Shown here in pieces: positions 53,085 to 61,670 of a stretch of 64,000 nt of DNA. Location of the stretch: the NCBI RefSeq assembly GCF_007713465.1, contig NZ_VMSG01000019.1, positions 1 through 64,000 of the forward strand, written 5' to 3'. The notes beneath the pieces were generated by a model. The model ran no database searches and was not told the DNA's origin. It saw only the letters and a program-made list of their open reading frames with translations. Position numbers and translations under genes: made by a program. The stretch's first letter is position 1; every line of letters begins with the position of its first letter. Origin of the DNA: Pseudomonas sp. H3(2019) (GTDB taxonomy: Bacteria > Pseudomonadota > Gammaproteobacteria > Pseudomonadales > Pseudomonadaceae).

Positions 53085-54198
53085 ACGCCATGTGCTGCAG
53101 TTCTGTCACGGCTATGACGGGCCGTTCCTGGACTGCGTCCGACAGTACGCCAGCCTGTTTGCAGGGTCTGGTTATCGAGTGACCACGGTGTTTCTCACCG
53201 GGGTCGCCGATGCTGACGTTGCAGCAGGTTGTGCGTCTGATGAAGTGCTGTTCATGGAATACAGCTCCAAGGCCATTCGTGGCCTGAAGCTTTCGGCGAT
53301 TGCCGATCTGCGCAAAATCGTCCAGTCGCGCAATTTCAGTTTCTGTATCGCCCACCGTTTCAAGCCGATCTACATCGCCTTGCTCGGTACGGCGTTGCCG
53401 GTGATTGGTGTGCATCACGGCTTTGGTGATTACCAGCGGCGGACGCGCAAGCTGTTCGCGCATATTTTTCGCAAGCGCCTGAGCCTGCTCGGGGTTTCCG
53501 ATGCGGTCCGCGACGACATGCGCCGTTGCTTGCCGAAGTGGCCGGCGGCGCGGATTCAAACCCTCTACAACCGCATCGATGTCGACGCATTGCAGGCCTC
53601 TCAGGTGTCCTTCGATGAGGCGCGCGATGCCTTGGGGCTGTCGCCGGATGCGTGGGTGATCGGCAACGTCGGACGCCTGCACCCGGACAAGGACCAGGCC
53701 ACGTTGCTGCGCGGCTTTGCCCAGGCCTTGCCGCGTTTGCCGGTCGACAGTCAACTGGCGATTCTTGGCTCCGGCCGTCTGGAGCAGAAGCTCAAGGATC
53801 TGGCTCGCGAACTCGGTATCGGTGACCGCGTGCTGTTTCTCGGCCAGGTACCGGAGGCGCGTCGTTACTTCCGGGCCTTCGATGTGTTTGCCCTGAGTTC
53901 CGACCACGAACCGTTCGGCATGGTACTGCTCGAAGCCATGGCCGCCGGTGTGCCGTTGCTGGCTACCGCGTGTGGCGGGGCGAAGGAAGTGGTCGAAGGT
54001 GTCGGTATTTTGTTCCCTCTGGGAGATGTCGAACATCTGGCGCAGGGCCTGCAACACCTGGCCGTGATGAATCAGCACGAGCACCAGGTTTGCGCCGAAA
54101 TGATGCTTGACCGCCTGCGCGAGCGTTTCTCGGATCGCGCGGTGCGCGAGGCGTTCTGGCGTCTGCCGCACGTCCTTGAACTGACGGCGAGGGCCTGA
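53068..54198 (+). CDS. LPS core glycosyltransferase, GT4 (WapH-like)
   Basis: This 376-aa GT-B enzyme has LQFCHGYDGPFLDCVRQYAS at the start, VIGVHHGFGDYQRRTRK in the acceptor half, and in the donor half IGNVGRLHPDKDQATLLRGF plus SSDHEPFGMVLLEAMAAGVP (E-x7-E). It matches the position of PA5004 (WapH), an outer-core glucosyltransferase. The ATG at 53068 lies inside the end of the carbamoyltransferase gene (17-base overlap). Its stop overlaps the mig-14 ATG. Confidence 0.86.
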   Translation: MTRSAERHVLQFCHGYDGPFLDCVRQYASLFAGSGYRVTTVFLTGVADADVAAGCASDEVLFMEYSSKAIRGLKLSAIADLRKIVQSRNFSFCIAHRFKPIYIALLGTALPVIGVHHGFGDYQRRTRKLFAHIFRKRLSLLGVSDAVRDDMRRCLPKWPAARIQTLYNRIDVDALQASQVSFDEARDALGLSPDAWVIGNVGRLHPDKDQATLLRGFAQALPRLPVDSQLAILGSGRLEQKLKDLARELGIGDRVLFLGQVPEARRYFRAFDVFALSSDHEPFGMVLLEAMAAGVPLLATACGGAKEVVEGVGILFPLGDVEHLAQGLQHLAVMNQHEHQVCAEMMLDRLRERFSDRAVREAFWRLPHVLELTARA

Positions 54199-55094
54199 TG
54201 CTCAACCGATTTCAAGGCTGGCGCGAGCGTGGCTGGTCCGTTGTCGACGCGTCGACGTATAGCGATGTCTGGCAGCGTTTTGGCGGTAGCGTCGCGACTC
54301 ATCCGCTGGTGGTCGAGCGTCTGGCGCAGTTGGCCGATATCCCGGTGCGTTACCTGGCCTGGGAGCAGGGTGGCGAACTGAAAGCCGCGATCCCGACCTG
54401 GGGCCGCGACCTCGCATTGTCCAAGGACGTGCTCAAGCGTAACGGCAAGAAAGGTCTGTTCGATCTCGGCAACGCTGAATTCATCCTGCCGGCTGCGGCC
54501 GACGCGCAAGCGCTGTTGCGGCACCGCGGGCGCTACTTGTCGGCATTGAATGAAGGTCGCTTTTCCGGTCTCAAGCTGCAAACCGAACAACTGGCCATGG
54601 CCCGCACACCTGAAGAGTTGTCGAAGAAGTTTCGCTACAACCAGCGCCGTGAATTGCGTTTGCTGGAAGAGGCCGGAGGCGTGATACGAGCGGTCAGCGA
54701 CTTTTCCAGTCAGGAACTGGCGGCGATCTACTGCGATTTGTTCCAGCGCCGTTGGGGTTTCCCGGCGACCGGTGCGACACGCATGAGCGAGGTGCTCGAA
54801 CTGCTGCGCGAGCTGATGATCGGCTCGGTGATTTTCCTCAACAATGCGCCGATTGCGATTCAGTTGGTCTACCGTGTTGAAGCGCCAGAGTGGATCAGCG
54901 TCGAGTACATCAACGGTGGCGTCGACCCCGAGACTCGCGAGTTCAGCCCCGGCAGTGTATTGAGTTTTCTCAATACCCAAAGCGCCTGGGAGCACGCACG
55001 AGCAATCGACAAGCCGCTGCGCTTTTCCTTCGGGCGTGCCGATCGTGAATACAAGGACCGCTGGTGCAACCCTGTGCCGGTGTTTACCGTATGA
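54198..55094 (+). CDS. mig-14: Mig-14 family antimicrobial peptide resistance protein
   Basis: This 298-aa protein belongs to the Mig-14 family, inner-membrane-associated proteins needed for resistance to cationic peptides in Salmonella. It has a GNAT/FemAB-like fold: FRYNQRRELRLLEEAGG, YCDLFQRRWGFPATGAT, SVIFLNNAPIAIQLVYRVE and SVLSFLNTQSAWEHARA. Catalytic activity is unknown. It lies between wapH-like and dnpA genes as in P. aeruginosa (PA5003), with overlaps of 1 and 4 bases on either side. Confidence 0.88.
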   Translation: MLNRFQGWRERGWSVVDASTYSDVWQRFGGSVATHPLVVERLAQLADIPVRYLAWEQGGELKAAIPTWGRDLALSKDVLKRNGKKGLFDLGNAEFILPAAADAQALLRHRGRYLSALNEGRFSGLKLQTEQLAMARTPEELSKKFRYNQRRELRLLEEAGGVIRAVSDFSSQELAAIYCDLFQRRWGFPATGATRMSEVLELLRELMIGSVIFLNNAPIAIQLVYRVEAPEWISVEYINGGVDPETREFSPGSVLSFLNTQSAWEHARAIDKPLRFSFGRADREYKDRWCNPVPVFTV

Positions 55095-56524
55095 GCCAGA
55101 CCATGAGCCAGCCCCTCAGTCGCAAGCAGCAACTGCTCAAGCGTCATCGACGTAACAAGCGCATCGGTCTGTTGATCGGCGTCTTCCTGTTGATTGCGGT
55201 TGGCGTGCTGGTCACCTGGTGGCTGCCGCTGGTACTCGCGGTCCTGGCCTGGGTCGCCCATGAAGCGTGGTTCGCCGACCATTTGTTTTACTCGCCCAAG
55301 GACGATTACCAGTACAGCTTCCCGCCGTACACGCAGCAACCCAAGGTCCGACGGGACGGTGGGCGTCTGCTGTTGGACGACGGCGTCATCCTGACCGACG
55401 ACGCCACGCTGGTACTGGCGCTGCGGGTCAAAAGCACCTGGCTGGGACGTTTTTTCGATCCTGTAGTCGAGTTGTCGGGTGGCGACAATCCAGACCGGCA
55501 AGCCTTCGAACGTGGGGTAGACGGCCTGCGTTACCTCAACCTCAGTGGTCAGGCAGACGTTCTGTCACAGGGCAACTTGTGTGTGCGTGGGCATTTCTGC
55601 CGACTGCTCGGCGAGCCTGTGCTCCGCTCGTTCGAACACCCTGATTACCGCCGTCAGCGAGTGATGGTGATCGCGCCTCACGCCGACGATGCGGAACTGG
55701 CTGCATTCGGTTTGTACAGTCAGGCCGACGAAGCCTGGATTGTCACGTTGACCGCTGGCGAAATTGAAGCCGGGCACTATCGGCAGATGGGGCTGAACGC
55801 CGTCGAGGCGTCGCGCATCAAAGGCCGCCTGCGCGCCTGGGACAGTATTGCGGTGCCGCGCTGGGCCGGTGTGCCTGAATCGCAGTGTGTGCAATTGGGG
55901 TATTTCTGCCTGCAATTGCCCGCCATGCAGGCGGCGCCGGATCAACCGGTAGGCTCGCGTGAGGCGGATCTGAGCGACACGCGACTGTTTCGCCAACTCA
56001 ATCCGTTCGCGTTGCCCGGTGACCGCGATGGTGCGCCGACCTGGAATAACCTGCTGGCCGATCTGCGTGAGCTGCTGCTCAAGGCGCGCCCTGAAGTGAT
56101 CGTCCTGCCGCATCCATCGCTCGATCCGCATCCCGATCACATCTGTGCACAGCATGCGGTGCTGGAAGCCTTGAAGGGGCTTGAGTGGCAGCCGACTACA
56201 CTGCTCGGTTACGCGAACCACCTGCACGACAATGATCGCTGGCCAATGGGTGATTCAGAGGCCGGGATTGCGTTGCCGCCGGTGTTTGATCCGGCGCAGG
56301 TGCTGCACCCATATTGCCTGGCATTGTCGATCGGGCAGCAGTGCGACAAGGCTCTGGCGCTGGGGATGATGCATGACTTGCAGCCGCGTGCGCCGTTCAA
56401 GCGTCGCATGCGTCGTGGATTGCAGCGTCTGTTGGCAGGGCGTTCGGGCTCGCCTTATGGCGAGAACGAGTTCTTTCGCAAGGCGGTCAGGCGTCATGAG
56501 CTGTTCTGGGTTTTGAAACATTAA
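55091..56524 (+). CDS. dnpA: PIG-L family de-N-acetylase (DnpA-like)
   Basis: This 477-aa protein has an N-terminal cytoplasmic basic stretch, a membrane region (about 20-50, IGLLIGVFLLIAVGVLVTWW), then a PIG-L/LmbE deacetylase domain with the zinc motif IAPHADDAELAAFG (near 195) and the distal HPDHICAQHAVLEAL (near 345). It likely removes an acetyl group from an LPS sugar. P. aeruginosa DnpA (PA5002) affects fluoroquinolone tolerance. The ATG at 55091 overlaps the mig-14 stop (ATGA); the frame upstream to 55064 is the 3' end of mig-14. Confidence 0.88.
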   Translation: MSQTMSQPLSRKQQLLKRHRRNKRIGLLIGVFLLIAVGVLVTWWLPLVLAVLAWVAHEAWFADHLFYSPKDDYQYSFPPYTQQPKVRRDGGRLLLDDGVILTDDATLVLALRVKSTWLGRFFDPVVELSGGDNPDRQAFERGVDGLRYLNLSGQADVLSQGNLCVRGHFCRLLGEPVLRSFEHPDYRRQRVMVIAPHADDAELAAFGLYSQADEAWIVTLTAGEIEAGHYRQMGLNAVEASRIKGRLRAWDSIAVPRWAGVPESQCVQLGYFCLQLPAMQAAPDQPVGSREADLSDTRLFRQLNPFALPGDRDGAPTWNNLLADLRELLLKARPEVIVLPHPSLDPHPDHICAQHAVLEALKGLEWQPTTLLGYANHLHDNDRWPMGDSEAGIALPPVFDPAQVLHPYCLALSIGQQCDKALALGMMHDLQPRAPFKRRMRRGLQRLLAGRSGSPYGENEFFRKAVRRHELFWVLKH

Positions 56525-56580
56525 TAAAGACGTGCGGGTATAGCGTTACTTCGTGTTCTTTTCTCTGTAGTGAGCTCTCA

Positions 56581-57465
56581 GTGAATAATCCGTCTTCCCG
56601 CATTCTTTTCCTTATTCCTTATTTCGGTCGCTGGCCGTTCTGGATGCCGTTCTTTCTCGAGAGCTGCCGGCGTAATGCGGACATCGACTGGCTGTTGTTC
56701 AGTGACTGCGGTCGTCCACAGAATCTGCCAGACAACGTAAAGATCGAGAACATCGGTTTCAGTGAATACTGCCAATTGGTGTCGCGCCGCCTGAATATCG
56801 ATTTCTCGCCTGATGTGGCTTACAAACTCTGTGACATCAAGCCAGCGCTCGGTCATATCCATGCCGATCGCCTGACGGGTTACGATTTCTGGGCTTTCGG
56901 TGATATTGACCTGGTGTATGGCGACCTGCGTCGCTATTTTACGGCTGAGCGATTGGCCCGCTTTGACCTGTTTTCGACCCATGAGCGACGAGTTTCCGGG
57001 CACCTGTGTCTGATACGCAATACGGCTCGCCATCGTGAGTTGTTCATGCGGATCAAAAACTGGCAAACGCGTTTTACCGATCAGAAACAATACGCTCTGG
57101 ATGAAGGGGCGTTCAGCCGGATTTTCCTCTGGCGCAAGAATTTCCCCAAACCGTTATTCAATCTGGTTGGCAAGTTCAATCCGTGGCGGCGGCGCAGTGA
57201 ATTCACCGAAGCGTTCAGCACCCCCGGCGGCCATATCAAGTGGCACGATGGCTCTGATAATGTTCCCCAGCGTTGGTACTGGCGTGATGGTTGTTTGACT
57301 AATGATCAGGACGGAGAGCGCTCGTTTCTGTACTTCCACTTCTATATCTGGAAACGCAATGAGTGGTCACGGATGTCCGAGCCTGATCCTGAATACGTAA
57401 AAGGCCTGGCTGCCAAGTCAGCTTGGGTCATTGACGCAACGGGTTTTACCGGGGATGAACCATGA
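56581..57465 (+). CDS. DUF6625 family glycosyltransferase
   Basis: This 294-aa protein has a GT-A-like layout: SSRILFLIPYFGRWPFWMPF at the start, the metal-binding DxD in FWAFGDIDLVYGDLRRYF (near 105), and HLCLIRNTARHRELFMRIKN. It belongs to the DUF6625 group, thought to transfer sugars to surface polysaccharides. The start is a GTG at 56581 with a GTGAG-type site upstream, 56 bases after dnpA. It lies between dnpA and ssg, a place where P. aeruginosa has no gene as far as I recall, so it may alter the outer core in this lineage. Confidence 0.75.
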   Translation: MNNPSSRILFLIPYFGRWPFWMPFFLESCRRNADIDWLLFSDCGRPQNLPDNVKIENIGFSEYCQLVSRRLNIDFSPDVAYKLCDIKPALGHIHADRLTGYDFWAFGDIDLVYGDLRRYFTAERLARFDLFSTHERRVSGHLCLIRNTARHRELFMRIKNWQTRFTDQKQYALDEGAFSRIFLWRKNFPKPLFNLVGKFNPWRRRSEFTEAFSTPGGHIKWHDGSDNVPQRWYWRDGCLTNDQDGERSFLYFHFYIWKRNEWSRMSEPDPEYVKGLAAKSAWVIDATGFTGDEP

Positions 57466-58616
57466 CTCAGCGTTCCAAGGTCTTGCAGCTGCAGCCGGAC
57501 TACAACGTTAAAGCGCACGATTTTGCCGACCTTGCGGAGCAGATCGTCAAAGCCCTTCCGGTAGAGCGATATGAAATAACGGCGGCGTTCTTGCGCGGCC
57601 GGCCGGGGCCGGGTGAGGCCGTGAGCCGTGCTGCTCGCTCGGTCTATTTCGAGTTCTCCGACAAGTCGCTCAAGGGGATGCGCCTGCGAGCCATGTGGCG
57701 GCTGTATCAGTTTTGCCGAAAAGAAAAGTTTGATGTGGTCATCTGCAACCGCTTCAAACCGGTGAACATGCTGTTACAACTCAATCGCTGGCTGAAAATA
57801 CCATTGTGTATCGGCATCTCCCATGGCTTCGGCGAGTACGACCGTTTTTACCGGCGGCGTCAGGCCCAGAGCCTGGTCGACGGTCACTGGCGTTTTGTCG
57901 GTGTGTCACCAGCGGTCAAGCAGTACTTGCTCGATTGTGATTGTGGCTTCACTGACCTCAATACCTATGCCATTACCAATGCCATCGATATCGAGCAGGC
58001 TGAAGGTTTGCAGCACTCCCGTGAGCGTTCGCGTGAGTTGTTGGGGCTTGATCCATCGGTACGCTTGATCGGCGCGCTTGGGCGTTTGGTGCCCGTTAAA
58101 GGTCATACCTACTTATTGCAGGCTTTTGCCACGCTCAAAGACAAATATCCCCAGACGCAGTTGGCGATCATCGGTGCCGGTCGCGAAGAAGCCCGTTTGG
58201 CCAGCGAAATTGAACGATTGGGTTTGAGCGGACGCGCACATCTTCTGGGGTTCAAGGAAAACGCCCTGCAGTATGTTCGCGCATTCGATATCTGGACCAT
58301 GCCCTCGTTGGCCGAGGGATTGGGCCTGGCATTGCTCGAAGGCATGAGCGGCCATTTGCCGGTGATTGCCTCGAATGTGCCAGCCATGCTTCCGCTGGTT
58401 CAGGGCGCGGGTGGTCTTGCTGTCGAGCCGGCGAATGTCCCGTCTCTTGCCAAGGCGCTGGATACCTATCTGGGGCTTTCGGATGAGGAACTCAAAGCCA
58501 AAGGTGAGCAGGCCTACCGTTATTTGCAAGAACAGCACGATATCGACGTGTTCCGTCAGGAGTATCTGCAATTGATCGACTCAGGGCTGAATCAGGCGCA
58601 CAAGGGGGAGGTATGA
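57462..58616 (+). CDS. ssg: Surface polysaccharide glycosyltransferase Ssg, GT4
   Basis: This 384-aa GT-B enzyme resembles Ssg (PA5001), needed for full LPS, EPS and phage sensitivity. Features: LQLQPDYNVKAHDFADLAEQ at the start, ICNRFKPVNMLLQLN, IGISHGFGEYDRFYRRRQ, the donor-side LIGALGRLVPVKGHTYLLQA and SLAEGLGLALLEGMSGHLPV. It is similar in build to the wapH-like protein upstream (HGFGDYQRR versus HGFGEYDRF), which suggests an old duplication. ATG overlaps the preceding stop by 4 bases, and its stop overlaps wapR. Confidence 0.88.
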   Translation: MTQRSKVLQLQPDYNVKAHDFADLAEQIVKALPVERYEITAAFLRGRPGPGEAVSRAARSVYFEFSDKSLKGMRLRAMWRLYQFCRKEKFDVVICNRFKPVNMLLQLNRWLKIPLCIGISHGFGEYDRFYRRRQAQSLVDGHWRFVGVSPAVKQYLLDCDCGFTDLNTYAITNAIDIEQAEGLQHSRERSRELLGLDPSVRLIGALGRLVPVKGHTYLLQAFATLKDKYPQTQLAIIGAGREEARLASEIERLGLSGRAHLLGFKENALQYVRAFDIWTMPSLAEGLGLALLEGMSGHLPVIASNVPAMLPLVQGAGGLAVEPANVPSLAKALDTYLGLSDEELKAKGEQAYRYLQEQHDIDVFRQEYLQLIDSGLNQAHKGEV

Positions 58617-59497
58617 AAGACGATCAACCTGTGGTGACGGTGATCATCGCTTCTTATAACCACGGCCCGTACATTGAGCAGAGTATTCTCAGCGTCCTGA
58701 ATCAGACCTATTCGAATATCGAATTGCTGGTCATCGATGATGGCTCCACAGATGACAGTGTCGAGCGTATCCAGCGACTGCAGGAACAGCACTCGTTCGA
58801 TTTCCGGGTTCAGCAGAATCAGGGGCTGACCAACACGCTCAATGGTGCGATTGCTCGCTCCAAAGGCAGCTTGATCGTCCCGTTCGGTTCTGACGACATC
58901 ATGTTGCCGGAGCGTATAGCGATTCAGGTCGCTTACATGGATGGCAAGCCCGAGGTTGGGATTTGCGCCGGCAACATCGAGCTGATCGACGCCGATGGAA
59001 ACCTCTTTCCCGAGAAGCGTCAACGCCGGGATGTACCGTTCCGACGCCTCGACTTCGATGACATGTTCCTCGAGCGAAAACCCTATCCGCCGGCCCCGAC
59101 ACTGATGATTCGGCGTGAGGCGCTGGAGAAGGTAGGTGGTTTCGACCCGAACATTCGTCTGGAGGACCTGCTGATCGAGTTGAAGGTGACTCACGCCGGT
59201 TACTTCATCGATGGTCTGAATGTACTGATGGCGCGCTACCGCAAGCACGCGACCAACTCGTACAAGAATCATCGTTTCATGGTCGACAACATTCTGCGGT
59301 CCTACGCGCTGTTCAGCGATCATCCGTTGTATGACGAGGTGCGTTACAAGTTTCTCAACTCGATGTTCCTCAAAACAGCTAATCGCGATCGGGTGCTGGC
59401 TCGTGAGCTGCTGGCACAGATCCCTTTCAAAGCCTGGTCTGCAAAGACCTGGCGCGGATTGGGACGGTTGTATTTTTCCCCTCTGGAAAAAAACTGA
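58613..59497 (+). CDS. wapR: GT2 glycosyltransferase WapR-like (rhamnosyltransferase)
   Basis: This 294-aa GT-A enzyme starts VVTVIIASYNHGPYIEQSIL with LLVIDDGSTDDSVERIQRLQ and the metal site VPFGSDDIMLPER. PA5000 WapR adds the 1,3-linked rhamnose that makes the core able to accept O antigen; position and sequence pattern agree. The C-terminal third (MARYRKHATNSYKNHRFM) is typical of this subgroup. ATG overlaps the ssg stop (ATGA). The sugar specificity is inferred from gene order. Confidence 0.85.
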   Translation: MKDDQPVVTVIIASYNHGPYIEQSILSVLNQTYSNIELLVIDDGSTDDSVERIQRLQEQHSFDFRVQQNQGLTNTLNGAIARSKGSLIVPFGSDDIMLPERIAIQVAYMDGKPEVGICAGNIELIDADGNLFPEKRQRRDVPFRRLDFDDMFLERKPYPPAPTLMIRREALEKVGGFDPNIRLEDLLIELKVTHAGYFIDGLNVLMARYRKHATNSYKNHRFMVDNILRSYALFSDHPLYDEVRYKFLNSMFLKTANRDRVLARELLAQIPFKAWSAKTWRGLGRLYFSPLEKN

Positions 59498-59508
59498 GGG
59501 GCAATGCA

Positions 59509-59598
59509 ATGGGCTGGATTCAACGCTTTCTGGAAAAGCGCGCCATTGGGGCTCGCTTGACGAAGGACTATGGTAACTGTCTATTGGGGGCGGCATGA
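59509..59598 (+). CDS. 29-codon small ORF between wapR and the next glycosyltransferase
   Basis: The frame reads MGWIQRFLEKRAIGARLTKD followed by YGNCLLGAA. It has a strong ribosome site (GAGGGG, 7 bases before the ATG) and its TGA overlaps the ATG of the next gene (ATGA at 59595). The first half is a basic, possibly amphipathic helix. It may be a real small protein or a leader that couples translation of the 418-aa protein. I do not recognise a family. Confidence 0.5.
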   Translation: MGWIQRFLEKRAIGARLTKDYGNCLLGAA

Positions 59599-60851
59599 TC
59601 CCGGATGTTTCTGGCAACCGCTGGGCCGATAAGGCTCATGCCCTGGACCGCTATCGCTGGCGGCGATTGCGCGAGCGCCATTCCTGGTTGGGCAGCCTCT
59701 TGCGCTTTGGCCGGGATGCTTGCATAGACTGGTTGTTCGGCTGGAGGGCGCGGGCGCGCCTGGCGGTGGAGGTCGTGGCCGAGCCCTGCGATTTCCTGTT
59801 GCTGCAGTCAGCATCCAAAGTCATTCCCTTGCAGCGCAAGAAACTGCTGATTGCGGCCCTGCGCGCCAGCGGTCACTCACTGGTGGAAACCGCGCTGCAG
59901 GTGCCTGGGTCTATTCTTGCCCAGCGTCTGCTCAAGCATCCGCAGCAGGCGGTGCCACTGCGCTATTTTGGCTATGCCGCGCATGCCGAATGGCTGGTGG
60001 CTCGCCACCAGCCGAAGATTCTGCTCAACGACCGTAACGGTAGCCTGTATGCGCCTTTCCTGCGTCTGGCGCTGAACCGGCATCATCACCTGCTTGTGCA
60101 TCTGGCGCACGCGACCACGGTAGAGTCTTCGAGTCGTCTGGGCATGAACGACTACGACTATTACTTCATGTTCGGCCGCAGTTCGCTGGAGGCTCTGCAG
60201 TCACGGCCGCTACGCTTCGGCAGTTCGAATGCGGTGCTGTCCGGTTCGCACATGATTGACGCAGCCTACGACCTGCCACCGCCCGATCCTGAGCGGCAGG
60301 TGCTGCTGGTCCTGGGCGTTGGCCCGGACAAAGAGAAGGAGCGCAGCTACCAGCGAACCTACGCTCTGCTGCGCGACTGGGCGGCGCAGCACCCTGAGTA
60401 CCAGGTGCTGATCAAGGCGCATCCGCGTAGCGAGGTGTCGTTTTGGCACGGCGCGGCCGCGGTCCTGTCCAATGTGCAGGTTCTGGACCGTGGAGTCGGT
60501 CTGGCCGCTGCGCTGGGGCAGGCTTCGATCGTTGTGAGCATTATGTCTAACGCAGTTATCGAGGCGGCGCTGGCGCGGCGCCCGGTCATTTATGTCAATG
60601 TTGGTGAACATCACGACATTTTCTCTCAGGAGCGCTTCCTGGGCGAGCGCATCACCACGACTGCAGAACTGGCCGCGCGGGTAGTCTGGATTCAAGGCAA
60701 CTATCTGCAGTGCCAGGAGCGGGCCCGGCAATTCGCCGAGTTTCACTTGGCGCACGGGGTAGAAGGGCTGGATACCACCGTCGGCTTGTTGGTTGACCTG
60801 TTGCAGGCAGAGCCTGTGCCTTCTCTGGTGCTTGACAGCACCGTCCAGTAG
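59595..60851 (+). CDS. Putative GT-B glycosyltransferase, capsule-type
   Basis: This 418-aa protein looks like the capsule-synthesis/CDP-glycerol glycerophosphotransferase-like GT-B proteins: NDRNGSLYAPFLRLALN, HLLVHLAHATTVESSSRLG, FMFGRSSLEAL, then a donor half VLLVLGVGPDKEKERSYQRT, YQVLIKAHPRS, and SIVVSIMSNAVIEAALARRP followed by VIYVNVG (typical sugar-phosphate binding region). The N-terminus is very Arg-rich (YRWRRLRERHSW), suggesting membrane contact. It is coupled to the small ORF upstream. Donor and acceptor are unknown; a role in the outer core or O-chain is inferred from place. Confidence 0.65.
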   Translation: MIPDVSGNRWADKAHALDRYRWRRLRERHSWLGSLLRFGRDACIDWLFGWRARARLAVEVVAEPCDFLLLQSASKVIPLQRKKLLIAALRASGHSLVETALQVPGSILAQRLLKHPQQAVPLRYFGYAAHAEWLVARHQPKILLNDRNGSLYAPFLRLALNRHHHLLVHLAHATTVESSSRLGMNDYDYYFMFGRSSLEALQSRPLRFGSSNAVLSGSHMIDAAYDLPPPDPERQVLLVLGVGPDKEKERSYQRTYALLRDWAAQHPEYQVLIKAHPRSEVSFWHGAAAVLSNVQVLDRGVGLAAALGQASIVVSIMSNAVIEAALARRPVIYVNVGEHHDIFSQERFLGERITTTAELAARVVWIQGNYLQCQERARQFAEFHLAHGVEGLDTTVGLLVDLLQAEPVPSLVLDSTVQ

Positions 60852-60907
60852 GGGCTGGCAGTCAGGCCTGGCACTTTAATAATCACGGTTGCGGTGGTGA
60901 ACGGAAA

Positions 60908-61633
60908 ATGATTTGGCCTTTTGCACATGCCTGCGTTATCAATCTCGACAGCAGGAAGGATCGCTGGGCTCGCATACAGGCACACTTGTACGGTCTGGGG
61001 CTGCAGGCCGAGCGTTTCAGTGCCGTGTCGATGCATCGGCTGGACGATGATCTGCCATCGCCGCAACTGCGCGAGTTTTTGCTGCGCGTCGATGGCGACA
61101 GCGACAGGTTCGAACACAAGTTGCGCGCTACTTGGGCCTGCATGCGCAGCCATCTTGCGGTGATTGCCATGGCCAAGGCTCGCGGCTGGCCGCAGGTGCT
61201 GGTCCTGGAGGACGATTGCGAGTTTGAGTCCTATGCGCCTGCGGTCTTGCGTCGGGTGCCGGCACAGTTGTTGTCACGGGATTGGACCCTGCTGTACCTG
61301 GGGGGCACGCTGAAAAAGGGCGGGCAGGCGCGCAAGGTTTCAGCCAATCTGGTGGCGGTGAATCGGGTGCGCCTGGCTCATGCTTACGTGGTCAAGGCAG
61401 AGCTCTATGATCGGATCCTGCAGGAGGCGCCTCTGAGTGGGCTGCCGCTCGACTGGTATTACTCGGAAAACCTCCTGCCCACGACTCGCGCGCTCCTTGT
61501 GCGCCCCCTGCTGGCCCGGCAGAGCCTGATGGTCATGAGTGATATCGAGCAGGTAGTACGCAAGCCCAAGCTCAAGACCCGACAACTCCTGGGCCGGCTG
61601 GCTGCGCGCCTTCGCTACGGCCTGCTCGGATAA
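60908..61633 (+). CDS. Glycosyltransferase family 25 LPS protein
   Basis: This 241-aa protein fits GT25 (Lex2B/LpsA-type). Marks are ACVINLDSRKDRWARIQAHL at the start, ERFSAVSMHRLDDDLPSP, GCxxSH-like ACMRSHLAVIAMAKARGWPQ, and the metal-binding acid cluster VLVLEDDCEFE. It is 57 bases after the previous gene with ACGGAAA as a ribosome site. It ends a plus-strand run and converges on the waaL-kinase gene with only 37 bases between. The sugar is unknown. Confidence 0.82.
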   Translation: MIWPFAHACVINLDSRKDRWARIQAHLYGLGLQAERFSAVSMHRLDDDLPSPQLREFLLRVDGDSDRFEHKLRATWACMRSHLAVIAMAKARGWPQVLVLEDDCEFESYAPAVLRRVPAQLLSRDWTLLYLGGTLKKGGQARKVSANLVAVNRVRLAHAYVVKAELYDRILQEAPLSGLPLDWYYSENLLPTTRALLVRPLLARQSLMVMSDIEQVVRKPKLKTRQLLGRLAARLRYGLLG

Positions 61634-61670
61634 TGTGCCGGCAGTAGCTGGGGAGGCGCCGCAGGTTCCA

